Positions 34,007 to 43,673 of a stretch of DNA of 64,000 nucleotides are shown here, one piece after another (position 1 is the stretch's first letter; each line of letters begins with the position of its first letter). Below the pieces are notes generated by a model that was given only the letters and a program-made list of their open reading frames with translations, was not told where the DNA came from and did not search any database. Made by a program: the position numbers and the translations under genes. Source of the DNA: an uncultured Bacteroidales bacterium (GTDB taxonomy: Bacteria; Bacteroidota; Bacteroidia; Bacteroidales; Bacteroidaceae); contig CADALZ010000008.1 of NCBI GenBank assembly GCA_902788865.1, positions 1 to 64,000 on the forward strand, read 5' to 3'.

Positions 34007-34996
34007 ATGATGAAACTCTTCACACAGGTGGATATGCCTGCCTCATCTCCTACGCTGGCGTATGGTGATAAGGCGATGATGCTGGGTTCGTGCTTTGCCG
34101 ACCGACTGGGCAGCAGATTGATGAACGCCAAGTTCCGTTGTGACGTGAATCCCTATGGCACACTATACAATCCGCTCTCTATCAGCAGGGCACTGCGCGA
34201 AATTTTGGCAGGGAAGGTGTATTCGGCACAAGATTTGTTCTTTTATAATGGATGCTGGCACAGCGCGATGCACCACGGAGATTTTTCTTCGCCGCAACAA
34301 GCTGAAACATTGCGACTTATAAACGAGCGCATCAGTTGGGCATCCCAAAACATTCGGTCCTTGAAACACTTGTTCATTACGTTTGGCACGGCTTGGGTGT
34401 ATGAAGCGGAGGGGTGTGTCGTGTCAAATTGTCATAAACGCCAAGAATCTGACTTTGAAAGACGGCGCCTTGAAGTGGAAGAAATCGTTGACGATTATGA
34501 TAAACTTCTGAATGCCATGCTCGAAGAGAATACTGACATGGAAGTGACATTTACTGTCAGCCCTATCCGCCATGTCAGAGACGGCTTGCATGAGAACCAG
34601 CTCAGTAAGGCCACGCTCCTTTTGGCCATAGATAAGCTTCAGAAATTGCTTGGCACAGAGCGCGTGCACTATTTCCCTGCATACGAGCTGATGATGGACG
34701 AGTGGAGAGACTATCGCTACTATGCTGCAGACATGGCGCATCCGTCGGAAGTGGCAGAGCAGCTGATGTGGGAACGTTTCACGGAGCATTGCATGAGCCG
34801 TGAAACACAAGGACAAGTGAAGGATGTAGAAGGTATCGTGCGAATGCTGAACCATCGGCCCCTGCACGCAGATGCCGAGACTTATAAAGAATTTTTGAAA
34901 CAATTGATAAAAAAGATAGACCAACTCACGGAGAAGTATCCGCAGCTGGATTTTAAAGAGGAAAGAAAAGAATGCCTTACGAAATTGGAAAAATAG
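34007..34996 (+). CDS. GSCFA domain-containing protein
   Basis: 329 residues from the ATG at 34007 (MMKLFTQVDMPASSPTLAYG); a second ATG follows at once. GSCFA itself is at residues 27-31, as typical for the family. Further matches are NPYGTLYNPLSISRALREIL, HSAMHHGDFSS, FITFGTAWVYE and FTVSPIRHVRDGLHENQLSK. GSCFA proteins have an SGNH-hydrolase-like fold: the GS of GSCFA and the D-H pair of DMAHPSE near the C-terminus would form the active site. The natural substrate is unknown. The 3' end overlaps murF-alr by 25 nt, so the two are translationally linked, which hints at a wall-related job. Confidence 0.9.
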   Translation: MMKLFTQVDMPASSPTLAYGDKAMMLGSCFADRLGSRLMNAKFRCDVNPYGTLYNPLSISRALREILAGKVYSAQDLFFYNGCWHSAMHHGDFSSPQQAETLRLINERISWASQNIRSLKHLFITFGTAWVYEAEGCVVSNCHKRQESDFERRRLEVEEIVDDYDKLLNAMLEENTDMEVTFTVSPIRHVRDGLHENQLSKATLLLAIDKLQKLLGTERVHYFPAYELMMDEWRDYRYYAADMAHPSEVAEQLMWERFTEHCMSRETQGQVKDVEGIVRMLNHRPLHADAETYKEFLKQLIKKIDQLTEKYPQLDFKEERKECLTKLEK

Positions 34997-37470
34997 CGCA
35001 AATCATTGGTGCTAAGCGTCTGGGAAACACCACACAGAGCATCGAATGGCTGCTTACAGACAGTAGGTCTATGACCACCAGTCCGGAGCAGACGTTGTTT
35101 TTTGCCCTGCAGACGGCAAGGAACAACGGAGCGCGCTTCATTCCCCAGCTTTACGATAGAGGGGTGAGGAACTTTGTGCTGAATGAAGGAGGACTCTCTC
35201 TGTTGAAGACCGATGCCCTGCAAGGTGCAAATCTGCTGATAGTGAACCATCCACTGCAAGCATTGCAAACGTTGGCAGAACACCATCGTCGCAGTTTCCA
35301 ATGCCCGATAGTGGGCATCACTGGCAGTAATGGCAAGACGGTGGTGAAAGAGTGGCTCTACCAACTGCTCAGCAAAGGTGGGCATAAGGTAGTGCGCTCT
35401 CCGCGCAGCTACAATTCACAAATCGGTGTGCCGCTCTCTGTCTGGGGGCTTGATGAGCAGACGGAAGTGGGCATCTTTGAGGCAGGCATCTCCAAACCCG
35501 GTGAGATGGATGCCTTGGCAGATATCATAAAGCCTACCATCGGTGTGCTGACCAATATCGGTGGGGCTCATCAGGAAAACTTTGCCAACCTTCGCCAGAA
35601 ATGCATGGAGAAGCTGAAGCTTTTCCGTGAGAGTGAGGTGATCATCTACAATGCCGATGACGAACTGATAAGTCAGTGTGTGCAGGAGTCTATACTCTCC
35701 ACCCGCCTGATGGCATGGAGCCGCAAGGATCCTGAAGCACTGCTCTTTATAAATGAGGTGGAGAAAGGAGAGGCATCTACACAGGTGAGGTTCACTTACC
35801 TGCACGAGTTTGAGGGCAGTTACACTCTGCCTTACATCGACGATGCTTCTATCGAGAACTCCCTGCATTGTCTGGCTGTTTACCTCTTTCTGCGTAAGGA
35901 GATCACAACCGACTTGCTGAAAGGCTTGGAGATGCTGGAGCCAGTGGCCATGCGACTGGAAGTGAAGGAGGGAAAAGACGGGTGCTTGCTTATCAACGAT
36001 AGCTATAACAGCGACTTGGCTTCTCTGGATATCGCACTCGATTTTCAGCGTCGTCGTTCTGCCAGCCACCAGCTCAAGCGCACGCTGGTACTGAGCGACT
36101 TGTTGGAAACTGGCTGGAAATCGTCTGCACTCTATAAGAACGTGGCACAGCTGGCAGAAACCTATGGCGTAGAACGTATCATCGGTGTGGGACATGAGAT
36201 CTGTCACGCTGCCACTTGTTTCGCCAAGATTCCAGAGAGCCAGTTCTTCGAGCATACCACCGCCTTGCTTGATGCCATACAGCATCACCAGCTGGACCTG
36301 AAAGATGAAATCATCCTTATAAAAGGAGCGCGTAAGTTTGGCTTCGATGCCCTGACGGAACTCCTGGAGAAGAAGGTACACGAGACCATCCTCGAAGTGA
36401 ATCTGGGAGCCATGATTGCCAATCTGAATCACTATCGCAGCTTCTTGAAACCAGAAACTAAGATGGTGTGCATGGTGAAGGCATCTGCTTATGGAGCAGG
36501 CTCTTACGAGGTAGCTAAGACTTTGCAGGAACATCGGGTGGACTATCTGGCTGTGGCTGTGGCCGATGAAGGTTCGGAACTGAGGAAGGCTGGCATTACG
36601 GCCAACATCCTCATCATGAACCCAGAGCTTACGGCCTTCAAGACCATGTTCGATTACCATTTGGAGCCAGAGGTCTATAGCTTCCACTTGCTCGACGAAC
36701 TGGTAAAGGCCGCCGAGAAAGAGGGAGTGACCAACTTCCCTATCCACATCAAGCTGGATACGGGCATGCATCGTCTGGGCTTCTTACCCGAAGAGATACC
36801 AGCATTGGTGGCACGTCTGAAGACTCAGAATGCCGTGATGCCTCGCTCAGTGTTCTCGCACTTTGTGGGAAGTGACTCACCACAGTTCGATGCTTTCACG
36901 CGTCATCAGATAGAGGTGTTCGATAAGGCCTCCAGTGCCTTGCAGGCTGCGTTCACGCATAAGATACTGCGTCATATCTGCAATACGGCAGGCATAGAGC
37001 GCTTCCCTGAGGCACAATATGACATGGTGCGACTGGGTTTGGGGCTTTATGGTATCAATCCTATTAATAATGGTACGCTGCAAAATATCAGTACCCTGAA
37101 GACTACCATTCTGCAGATTCATGAGGTGCCTGCCGACGAGACAGTGGGTTATAGCAGGAAAGGACAGCTGGAACGTACATCGCGCATCGCTGCCATCCCT
37201 ATAGGCTATGCCGACGGACTGAACCGTCATCTGGGCAGAGGAAATGCCTATTGTTTAGTCAACGGGCAGAAAGCCAAGTATGTGGGAAACATCTGTATGG
37301 ATGTGTGCATGATAGATGTGACGGACATCGACTGCAAGGAGGGCGATATGGTGGAAATCTTCGGTGACCACCTGCCCGTGCGGGTGCTGAGTGATGCCCT
37401 TGACACCATCCCTTATGAGGTGCTTACCAGTGTCAGCACCCGTGTGAAACGTGTTTATTACCAAGACTAA
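34972..37470 (+). CDS. Bifunctional UDP-MurNAc-tripeptide:D-Ala-D-Ala ligase / alanine racemase
   Basis: 832 residues. Residues 1 to about 460 are MurF: GITGSNGKTVVKEWLYQLLS (ATP loop), NIGGAHQENF, NDSYNSDLASLD and GARKFGFD. Residues about 465-832 are a fold-type III alanine racemase: MVKASAYGAGSYEV with PLP lysine K503, HICNTAGIERFPEAQYDMVR, and VGYSRKGQ with the catalytic Tyr. The fusion supplies D-alanine and adds D-Ala-D-Ala to the muropeptide precursor in one polypeptide. It is a known Bacteroidetes arrangement. Standing after GSCFA with a 25-nt overlap, it ends 31 nt before tatA. Confidence 0.96.
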   Translation: MPYEIGKIAQIIGAKRLGNTTQSIEWLLTDSRSMTTSPEQTLFFALQTARNNGARFIPQLYDRGVRNFVLNEGGLSLLKTDALQGANLLIVNHPLQALQTLAEHHRRSFQCPIVGITGSNGKTVVKEWLYQLLSKGGHKVVRSPRSYNSQIGVPLSVWGLDEQTEVGIFEAGISKPGEMDALADIIKPTIGVLTNIGGAHQENFANLRQKCMEKLKLFRESEVIIYNADDELISQCVQESILSTRLMAWSRKDPEALLFINEVEKGEASTQVRFTYLHEFEGSYTLPYIDDASIENSLHCLAVYLFLRKEITTDLLKGLEMLEPVAMRLEVKEGKDGCLLINDSYNSDLASLDIALDFQRRRSASHQLKRTLVLSDLLETGWKSSALYKNVAQLAETYGVERIIGVGHEICHAATCFAKIPESQFFEHTTALLDAIQHHQLDLKDEIILIKGARKFGFDALTELLEKKVHETILEVNLGAMIANLNHYRSFLKPETKMVCMVKASAYGAGSYEVAKTLQEHRVDYLAVAVADEGSELRKAGITANILIMNPELTAFKTMFDYHLEPEVYSFHLLDELVKAAEKEGVTNFPIHIKLDTGMHRLGFLPEEIPALVARLKTQNAVMPRSVFSHFVGSDSPQFDAFTRHQIEVFDKASSALQAAFTHKILRHICNTAGIERFPEAQYDMVRLGLGLYGINPINNGTLQNISTLKTTILQIHEVPADETVGYSRKGQLERTSRIAAIPIGYADGLNRHLGRGNAYCLVNGQKAKYVGNICMDVCMIDVTDIDCKEGDMVEIFGDHLPVRVLSDALDTIPYEVLTSVSTRVKRVYYQD

Positions 37471-37501
37471 AATAATTATTAACTACTAATTTTATAGAAT
37501 T

Positions 37502-37720
37502 ATGGAGAACTTGATTTTATTTGGAATGCCTACGGGTTCAGAGTGGATTATCATCCTCGTGATTGTACTGTTGCTCTTCGGTGGTAAGAAGATTCCTGAG
37601 CTGATGAAAGGTTTGGGTAAGGGTGTGAAGATGTTCAAGGATGGCGTCAATGAGGCTAAGTCTGAGATCGACGACGCTGCCAAGGAACTGGAGAAGAAAG
37701 ACGAAGAAGAGAAGAAATAA
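37502..37720 (+). CDS. tatA: Sec-independent translocase subunit TatA
   Basis: 72 residues: one N-terminal membrane helix ([16 protein letters not shown]), the hinge [13 protein letters not shown], an amphipathic helix ([15 protein letters not shown]) and a charged tail. This is the TatA/E pattern. TatA forms the transient pore for folded twin-arginine substrates. tatC follows after 126 nt; no tatB is present, as usual in Bacteroidetes. Confidence 0.95.
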   Translation: MENLILFGMPTGSEWIIILVIVLLLFGGKKIPELMKGLGKGVKMFKDGVNEAKSEIDDAAKELEKKDEEEKK

Positions 37721-37734
37721 TAGCGTGCTTGTTG

Positions 37735-37840
37735 GCATTTTAGCGTTTTAGCGTGTTGGCTCTATGGTCAAGGCGCTAATGCTATTATGCTAACACGCTA
37801 ACGTGTAGGTTAGTTAACGTGCTAATAAGCTAAAACGCCG
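37735..37840. repeat. TTAGCGT/ACGCTAA word array between tatA and tatC
   Basis: TTAGCG and its complement CGCTAA recur about seven times within 100 nt. TTAGCGTGTTGGC near 37749 can pair with GCTAACACGCTAA near 37788 (one G-T pair), giving a 13-bp stem between the two genes. No strong T run follows, so it may tune the tatA/tatC ratio rather than terminate. Confidence 0.5.
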
Positions 37841-37846
37841 ATAAGA

Positions 37847-39580
37847 ATGGGTATTGTAAAGCAAATCATAGAAGAAAGAGAACTGAGTTTTTGGGACCAT
37901 CTGGATGTGTTGCGCTGGATGCTGTTCCGAGTCATCTGTGCTTGGGTGATATTGGCCGTAGGCTTTTTCATCGTCATGCCAGATTTCTTTGATAAGATCA
38001 TCTTGGCACCTTGTTACAATGACTTTGTGTTCTATGATTTCTTGCGATACATAGGCAGAACGCTGCACCTCACCGATTCGTTCTTCACGCAAGATGAGTT
38101 TGAGGTGCATCTGCAAAACATCAATCTGGCGTCTCAATTCTTTACGCACATCACCACCTCTTTCCTTATGGCAGTGGTGGTCACTGCGCCTTACCTGGTC
38201 TATGAAGTTTGGCGTTTTGTGCGTCCTGCTCTCTATCCCAATGAGCTGAAGGGGGTGCGCAAGGCCTTCTCTCTGGGTACTGTATTCTTCTTCCTCGGCG
38301 TGGCTGTGGGCTATTTCATGATTTTCCCATTGGCACTACGCTTCCTCTCTACCTACCAGTTGAGTGCAGCCATCGAGAATGAAATCTCACTGACATCCTA
38401 CATAGACAATTTCATGATGCTGGTACTCATGATGGGTGTGGCTTTCGAGTTGCCGCTGGTCACTTGGTTGCTCTCACTTATCGGATTGGTGACGCGTGAT
38501 TTCCTGCGTGAGTATCGTAAGCATGCATTCTTGCTGATCGTGATATTTGCAGCTGTGATCACTCCTACAGGCGATCCGTTCACGCTGTCTGCCGTGTCTC
38601 TTCCGCTCTACTTGCTCTATGAACTTAGTATCTTCATGGTGAAGGAAGACAAAGAGGAAGAGGAGGAAGAAGCAGATGAAGAGCAAAAGCCTGCAGAAAC
38701 ACCTGATACTGCCAGTGAAGGAAAAGAAAACAAGCTGGTAGGAAAGAAAGCCGAGGATACCAAGGCACTACCAGCTAAAGAAGAAACAGAATCTGCAGAT
38801 TCCGAAACGGCGGATGAGGCTTCTGACTCTGAGGACAAGGTTGCCACTGAGCCTACTACCGAGACTCCAGCCACCGATACCACTACCGAAGCTCCTGCAA
38901 CTACACAACCTGTGGAGTTCCCAGAGGAGAGTGAGTTTACCCCAGAGAATGCTGATGCTGCGCAAAACTTTGCTGCGCCGCAGCCTGAAGTGGAGTATGA
39001 AGACGAGTATTACCTTGAAGACGATGAGCTGAAGGTGCGTCAGGTACCTAAGGAAACTCCGCCTGTAGAGGAGACAAAGACTGCAGAGGAAACTTCCGCT
39101 ACCGATACGAAACCATCTGAATCGTCTGTTGGAGAAACGAAGTATGAAGATGGCATTGCCCCATATGAGAAACTCTATGTACGTCCGGAAGACCAATTCG
39201 TAGATGGTGGTGACGATATGTGGGGCACAGGCTTCACAGATACCATGCCACTGGATCCTTCTGCGCCTTATAAAGAGCCACCCGTAGTTCCTGACGTGGT
39301 ACAAACTGCCGTCAGCATGGATGATTTCCTGGAGAGTGCCCGTGCATCTGCCAGAGCTGCGCAGCAAGCTGCCGATGCGGCTGCACAGTTGGCTCAACAT
39401 GCCGCAGAAGAAGCAATGGAAGCAGCCAAGAAAGCTGCTGAGGCGGCTAATCTGGCTATACGAAAGGCCGAGGAAGTGGCCAGCGAATTGGCAAGAAGAG
39501 AAGCTCTGGAAGAGGCGAAGAAAAACATCAAACCTATCATCGACGTAAGTCGTATCCGCTACGATGTCGACAGTCTATGA
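37847..39580 (+). CDS. tatC: Twin-arginine translocase subunit TatC with a long C-terminal extension
   Basis: 577 residues. The first 265 or so are a normal TatC: a cytoplasmic start with LSFWDHLDVLRWMLFR, six membrane helices, and the conserved VWRFVRPALYPNE loop, AFELPLVTWLL and FAAVITPTGDPFT. TatC is the receptor for twin-arginine signal peptides. From about residue 265 to 577 there is an extra domain: a Glu/Thr/Ala-rich disordered linker, then an Ala-rich amphipathic helix of about 75 residues (ARAAQQAADAAAQLAQHAAE and onward) and a short end RIRYDVDSL. It doubles the usual length, is probably cytoplasmic, and its role is unknown. The stop overlaps the next gene by 17 nt. Confidence 0.93.
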   Translation: MGIVKQIIEERELSFWDHLDVLRWMLFRVICAWVILAVGFFIVMPDFFDKIILAPCYNDFVFYDFLRYIGRTLHLTDSFFTQDEFEVHLQNINLASQFFTHITTSFLMAVVVTAPYLVYEVWRFVRPALYPNELKGVRKAFSLGTVFFFLGVAVGYFMIFPLALRFLSTYQLSAAIENEISLTSYIDNFMMLVLMMGVAFELPLVTWLLSLIGLVTRDFLREYRKHAFLLIVIFAAVITPTGDPFTLSAVSLPLYLLYELSIFMVKEDKEEEEEEADEEQKPAETPDTASEGKENKLVGKKAEDTKALPAKEETESADSETADEASDSEDKVATEPTTETPATDTTTEAPATTQPVEFPEESEFTPENADAAQNFAAPQPEVEYEDEYYLEDDELKVRQVPKETPPVEETKTAEETSATDTKPSESSVGETKYEDGIAPYEKLYVRPEDQFVDGGDDMWGTGFTDTMPLDPSAPYKEPPVVPDVVQTAVSMDDFLESARASARAAQQAADAAAQLAQHAAEEAMEAAKKAAEAANLAIRKAEEVASELARREALEEAKKNIKPIIDVSRIRYDVDSL

Positions 39581-42500
39581 TACGTTGCTCTCTGCTGCCA
39601 CTTGTCAGGACTCTGAACTGAAAGCGGCATACAGGCAGCTGCGTGAGTTGCTTGAAGAGCTTTGCCTTTCTCAGATGGAAGGGGAAGCTTTTCAAAAGGC
39701 TGATCTGGCTGCTCGTATCAACTATGTGGCTGTGAAGCAGAACCTCAGTCTCTCTGCTCAGCATCGACTGCATACCTTCCGTCTCACATCCAATGCGATA
39801 CTTAATAGGGAGGAAGAACCTACCCGGGCGTCCTTACTGCGCGATGTGAAGACCTTAGCTTTTTTTCAGCAGTCACTGACGGGCGCATCGGTTCCACCGA
39901 TTCTCCTTGGTTTGCTGCCTAAAGCCGATGCTACATACATCTCAGCTCCGCCAGCAGTGCGGAGGGTGAAGCGCATGCGGGTGTCATATTCACATAGAGA
40001 TGAGCAATTTCTCTATGTACAGTCGCTTGATGAACCACAAGAGTCTTTGCTGCGCATCCGCTATGGGATAGAGGATGTAAATGTGGAGTTTGGAGAAACT
40101 GTCAGCTTATTATGGCCTTTGGCAATACTCAATCTGCTGGATGTAGGCATCGATGCAGAGGGCATCCTTACGCCAGGTGTCATCGTGCTTGAGCCCGACT
40201 ATCTGCTGGATATCAGTTCCTTGGCAGCGTGCTATAAGGACTATGGTCATCATCCAGCCAACTATTTGCTATCCAGGCTCTCACTTTCTCAGAACACAGC
40301 TGCGATGCTGATTGGTGATATTGCCAACCTGTTCTTGGATGAGTGGATCTATGCCAAAGAAGCACCCGACTATCAAACGTGCATGCAGAAGGCTTTCAGT
40401 AAGTATCCTTTAGAACTGGTGACCTGTGAAGAGCTGAATGATGCCACGAAGGAGAAAGAGTTCTTCGCTAAGTGCAAGCAGCAGTTCCAGAACATACGGC
40501 AAACCGTGGAGCAAACTTTCCTTGCCGAAGGGTATCAGTTGCAGAAGGCCGATGCGGTGCTGGAGCCCAGTTTCATCTGCGAAGCCTTAGGCTTGCAGGG
40601 ACGCTTGGACTATATGCAGCGTGATATGGATGCATTCATTGAGATGAAATCGGGTAAGGCCGAAGAGTACAAAGTCTCTGGGAAGATCTTGCTGAAAGAA
40701 AGCCACCAAGTACAGATGCAGCTTTATCAGGCTGTGCTGGAGTACTCTATGGGTAAAGACCATAGGCATACCAGAGCTTATCTACTCTATTCACGCTATC
40801 CCTACCTCTATCCAGCACGTCCGTCATGGGCCTTGCTGCGCAGGGTGATTAATCTTAGGAATCAGATTGTAGCTACCGAATATGCCATTCAACAGACGCA
40901 TACGGTGGAGTTTACAGCGCAATGCTTGGTACAAATAAATCCTGAAGAGCTCCGTCAGAATGCGGTCGGTGAGAATTTCTGGACGCGGTATTTGCAGCCT
41001 CAGATCTCTTGGTTGCCTGAGAAGTTGGCCGAATTGTCTGCATTGGAACGCTCTTATTTCTATACCCTCTACCTTTTCATTACGAAAGAGTTATACACAT
41101 CGAAGGCTGGTGGTTCCCTTTACGATATGCAGCGTGGTGCTGCATCACTCTGGCTTTCTACGCTGGAAGAGAAAGAGGAGGCTGGAGAGATAGTCTGTCC
41201 GTTGGAATTGATAGAGAATCAGAGTGCCTCCGAGAGTAAGCCTTTTGTGCGACTGCGTAGGACGTTGGCAGAAAAGAGTGATTCCTTGCCCAACTTCCGT
41301 CAAGGTGATTCTGTGGTGCTGTATCAGAGGAACTTGCCCACAGATAATGTTACCTGCCAGCAGATCTTTAAAGGCAATCTGGAAGATATCACGGAAGATG
41401 TGCTGACCGTCAGGCTGCGTATGCCACAGCGAAATCCAAAAGTTCTTCCGTCTGAGAGTCTCTATGCCATAGAGCGTGATTACATGGATACTTCTTTCAC
41501 GATGATGTTCAGAGGGTTGGCGGCTTTTCTCTCTGCCAGTAAGGAGCGGAGGGCCTTGCTTCTATGCCAATCGGCTCCTCGGCACGATGCCTCTTTTGAA
41601 CCGCTGATTGCCGCAGAGACAGACGCTTTCAAGCGCATCTCCCTCAAGGCGCAGGCAGCCGAGGATTATTTTCTGCTGATAGGCCCTCCTGGCACAGGGA
41701 AAACCTCTATGGCCTTACGCACGATGGTGGAAGATTTCTATCGGGATGGCAAAAATCTCTTGCTGCTTTCCAATACCAATAGGGCCGTGGATGAAATCTG
41801 CAAGATGTTAGAGCATTGCACGCCTGTGCCCGACTATATCCGCATCGGAAGCGAGCTAAACTGCGAAGAGGCCTACCGTGCGCACCTTCTGGAGAATGTC
41901 CTTGAAGGGCTGGCCAGTCGTAAGGCAGTGAGAAGTCGCTTGGAACAATGCCGTATCTATGTAGCTACGGTTTCTACACTTTCTTCTAAGACCGAGTTGT
42001 TTCAGCTAAAGCAGTTTGATGTGGCACTGATAGATGAGGCTACGCAGATCTTAGAGCCTCAGTTGCTTGGCTTGCTCTGTGCCAGAAGACCTGATGGGGC
42101 AGAGGCGATACGGAAATTTGTACTGATAGGTGATCATAAACAGCTTCCTGCCGTGGTGCAGCAAGACAGCTCATCATCGGCGGTGACAGCTCCAGCCTTG
42201 CAGGCCATAGGGCTTACCAACCTGAAAGATTCGCTATTCGAAAGGCTATATAGGGGATTGTCGGATAACTATTGTTTCGATATGCTTTGCAGGCAGGGAC
42301 GCATGCACCAGCAGGTATCCGACTTTGCCAATGTGGCTTTCTACGAGAGTAAGCTGGAACCTGTGGGGTTGCCGCATCAGCATGATGTGCTGGCTGTGGC
42401 ACCAGGCTTGCAGGGCATAGACATGGCTTGGGTGCTCGATAGGCGCGTGGCTTTCCTCCCTTCGGTGGCAGAACCGCCTCTGCAGTCGTGCAAGCACAAC

Positions 42501-42926
42501 CACGCTGAAGCTGTGCTGGTGGCACGCTTGGCGCGAGCTATCTTTAAGCAATACACTGTGCTGTCTGAATTTGAACCGCTGCAGACACTGGGCATCATCA
42601 CTCCTTACCGTAGTCAGATCGCGCTGATTAGGCAGGAATTGGCTGCGCTTGGAATAGCTGAGCTTCAGTGTGTTACGGTAGATACCGTAGAACGCTATCA
42701 AGGCAGTGAACGGGATGTCATTATCTATTCGTGCTGCATGAATAGTTTACGGCAGGTGGAACAACTGGCTTGCCTCACAGAAGATCACGGCGTACAGATA
42801 GACCGCAAACTGAATGTGGCACTGACGCGTGCGCGTAAGCAACTTTTCATCACAGGAGTGCCAGAAGTTCTAAGACATAGTCCTATCTACACCAAGCTGA
42901 TGGCTTGGGCGGGTTATCATTTGTAA
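39564..42926 (+). CDS. Dna2-like PD-(D/E)XK nuclease / UPF1-type SF1 helicase
   Basis: 1120 residues. A RecB-like nuclease core lies near 340-395: GRLDYM with the metal-binding Asp, IEMKSGKAE (E-x-K) and QMQLYQAVLEYSMG. A superfamily 1B helicase fills the C-terminal half: GPPGTGKTSM (about 706), VALIDEATQ (Walker B, about 818), IGDHKQLPAV, ITPYRSQIALIRQE, VDTVERYQGSERDVII and LNVALTRARKQL. There is no Fe-S cysteine cluster around the nuclease that I can see, unlike Dna2/AddB. The combination suggests processing of DNA or RNA flaps and ends. The start overlaps tatC by 17 nt, so the genes are co-translated, an odd pairing. Confidence 0.88.
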   Translation: MSTVYDTLLSAATCQDSELKAAYRQLRELLEELCLSQMEGEAFQKADLAARINYVAVKQNLSLSAQHRLHTFRLTSNAILNREEEPTRASLLRDVKTLAFFQQSLTGASVPPILLGLLPKADATYISAPPAVRRVKRMRVSYSHRDEQFLYVQSLDEPQESLLRIRYGIEDVNVEFGETVSLLWPLAILNLLDVGIDAEGILTPGVIVLEPDYLLDISSLAACYKDYGHHPANYLLSRLSLSQNTAAMLIGDIANLFLDEWIYAKEAPDYQTCMQKAFSKYPLELVTCEELNDATKEKEFFAKCKQQFQNIRQTVEQTFLAEGYQLQKADAVLEPSFICEALGLQGRLDYMQRDMDAFIEMKSGKAEEYKVSGKILLKESHQVQMQLYQAVLEYSMGKDHRHTRAYLLYSRYPYLYPARPSWALLRRVINLRNQIVATEYAIQQTHTVEFTAQCLVQINPEELRQNAVGENFWTRYLQPQISWLPEKLAELSALERSYFYTLYLFITKELYTSKAGGSLYDMQRGAASLWLSTLEEKEEAGEIVCPLELIENQSASESKPFVRLRRTLAEKSDSLPNFRQGDSVVLYQRNLPTDNVTCQQIFKGNLEDITEDVLTVRLRMPQRNPKVLPSESLYAIERDYMDTSFTMMFRGLAAFLSASKERRALLLCQSAPRHDASFEPLIAAETDAFKRISLKAQAAEDYFLLIGPPGTGKTSMALRTMVEDFYRDGKNLLLLSNTNRAVDEICKMLEHCTPVPDYIRIGSELNCEEAYRAHLLENVLEGLASRKAVRSRLEQCRIYVATVSTLSSKTELFQLKQFDVALIDEATQILEPQLLGLLCARRPDGAEAIRKFVLIGDHKQLPAVVQQDSSSSAVTAPALQAIGLTNLKDSLFERLYRGLSDNYCFDMLCRQGRMHQQVSDFANVAFYESKLEPVGLPHQHDVLAVAPGLQGIDMAWVLDRRVAFLPSVAEPPLQSCKHNHAEAVLVARLARAIFKQYTVLSEFEPLQTLGIITPYRSQIALIRQELAALGIAELQCVTVDTVERYQGSERDVIIYSCCMNSLRQVEQLACLTEDHGVQIDRKLNVALTRARKQLFITGVPEVLRHSPIYTKLMAWAGYHL

Positions 42927-43618
42927 AGCAAGAAGATGCAAGGTTGTTTCGAGAGGTCTGGCACATGGCCTTTCCATTCTTTCAGTGATTTGGTCTTGAT
43001 GTACTCCCCCTCACAAGTGATATTGGCTGCTATGCAGAGTTTGGTCTGCGGACGGCAATTGGCCAGAATGTCTTCCACCAGCTTATTGTTTCGATAAGGC
43101 GTTTCGATGAAAAGCTGTGTCTGGTGCTCGTTGTAAACCCTCTGCTCCAGGGCTTTCAGCTTCTTAGCTCTGTCGGGGGCTTCTATGGGTAGGTAGCCAT
43201 TGAATGCGAAACTCTGACCGTTGAATCCAGATCCCATTACCGAGAGTATAATGCTCGAAGGACCTACCAGTGGCACTACTTGCAGCCCTTTTCGCTGTGC
43301 TATAGCTACCACGTCGGCTCCTGGATCAGCTACGGCTGGGCAACCAGCTTCAGAAATCACTCCCATCGACTCTCCTGTCTCCAATGGCTTCAGATAGCCG
43401 GCTATATCTTCGGCAGGTGTATGCTTGTTGAGCGGATAAAACGTACTGGCATCTATGTCGAAATCTTTATCTACCTTCTTCAGGAATCGACGGGCAGAAC
43501 GCACGTCTTCTACGATAAAATGCCTGATGGGAAGAATAACTTCCTTGTTGTATGCAGGAAGAACATTCTCTACAGGAGTGTCGCCCAGCAATACGGGAAT
43601 GAGGTATAGTGCAGCCAT
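42917..43618 (-). CDS. RsmI-like SAM-dependent methyltransferase (tetrapyrrole methylase fold)
   Basis: 233 residues from MAALYLIPVLLGDTPVENVL at 43618. The upstream ATG at 43636 overlaps the -7 element and is less likely. Motifs: TFYPLNKHTPAEDIAGYL, the P-loop-like MGVISEAGCPAVADPGADVV and VPLVGPSSIILSVMGSGFNG, and IETPYRNNKLVEDIL. These match the RsmI family, which 2'-O-methylates C1402 of 16S rRNA. The C-terminal RsmI helical extension is missing, as in the shorter Bacteroidetes paralogue, so the exact target is not certain. It converges on the nuclease-helicase gene, with the 3' ends overlapping by 10 nt. Confidence 0.88.
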   Translation of the reverse strand: MAALYLIPVLLGDTPVENVLPAYNKEVILPIRHFIVEDVRSARRFLKKVDKDFDIDASTFYPLNKHTPAEDIAGYLKPLETGESMGVISEAGCPAVADPGADVVAIAQRKGLQVVPLVGPSSIILSVMGSGFNGQSFAFNGYLPIEAPDRAKKLKALEQRVYNEHQTQLFIETPYRNNKLVEDILANCRPQTKLCIAANITCEGEYIKTKSLKEWKGHVPDLSKQPCIFLLYK

Positions 43619-43633
43619 AATACTTGTTTTTTG

Positions 43634-43641
43634 CAAAATTA
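43634..43641 (-). promoter_or_regulatory. -7 promoter element for the RsmI-like gene
   Basis: Minus-strand TAATTTTG, 16 nt before its ATG and only 5 nt from the plus-strand element at 43647, so the two divergent promoters overlap. Confidence 0.5.
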
Positions 43642-43646
43642 CGCAT

Positions 43647-43654
43647 TATCTTTG
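43647..43654 (+). promoter_or_regulatory. -7 promoter element for the HAD phosphatase
   Basis: TATCTTTG, 19 nt before the ATG at 43674; a TTG at 43624-43626 stands 20 nt upstream as a possible -33. Confidence 0.55.
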
Positions 43655-43673
43655 TAACCTCAAAGCGGAGCGT

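Noticed and set aside
35416..36771. 451-codon minus-strand open frame within murF-alr
   Set aside because: The plus strand carries all MurF and racemase motifs over the same bases.
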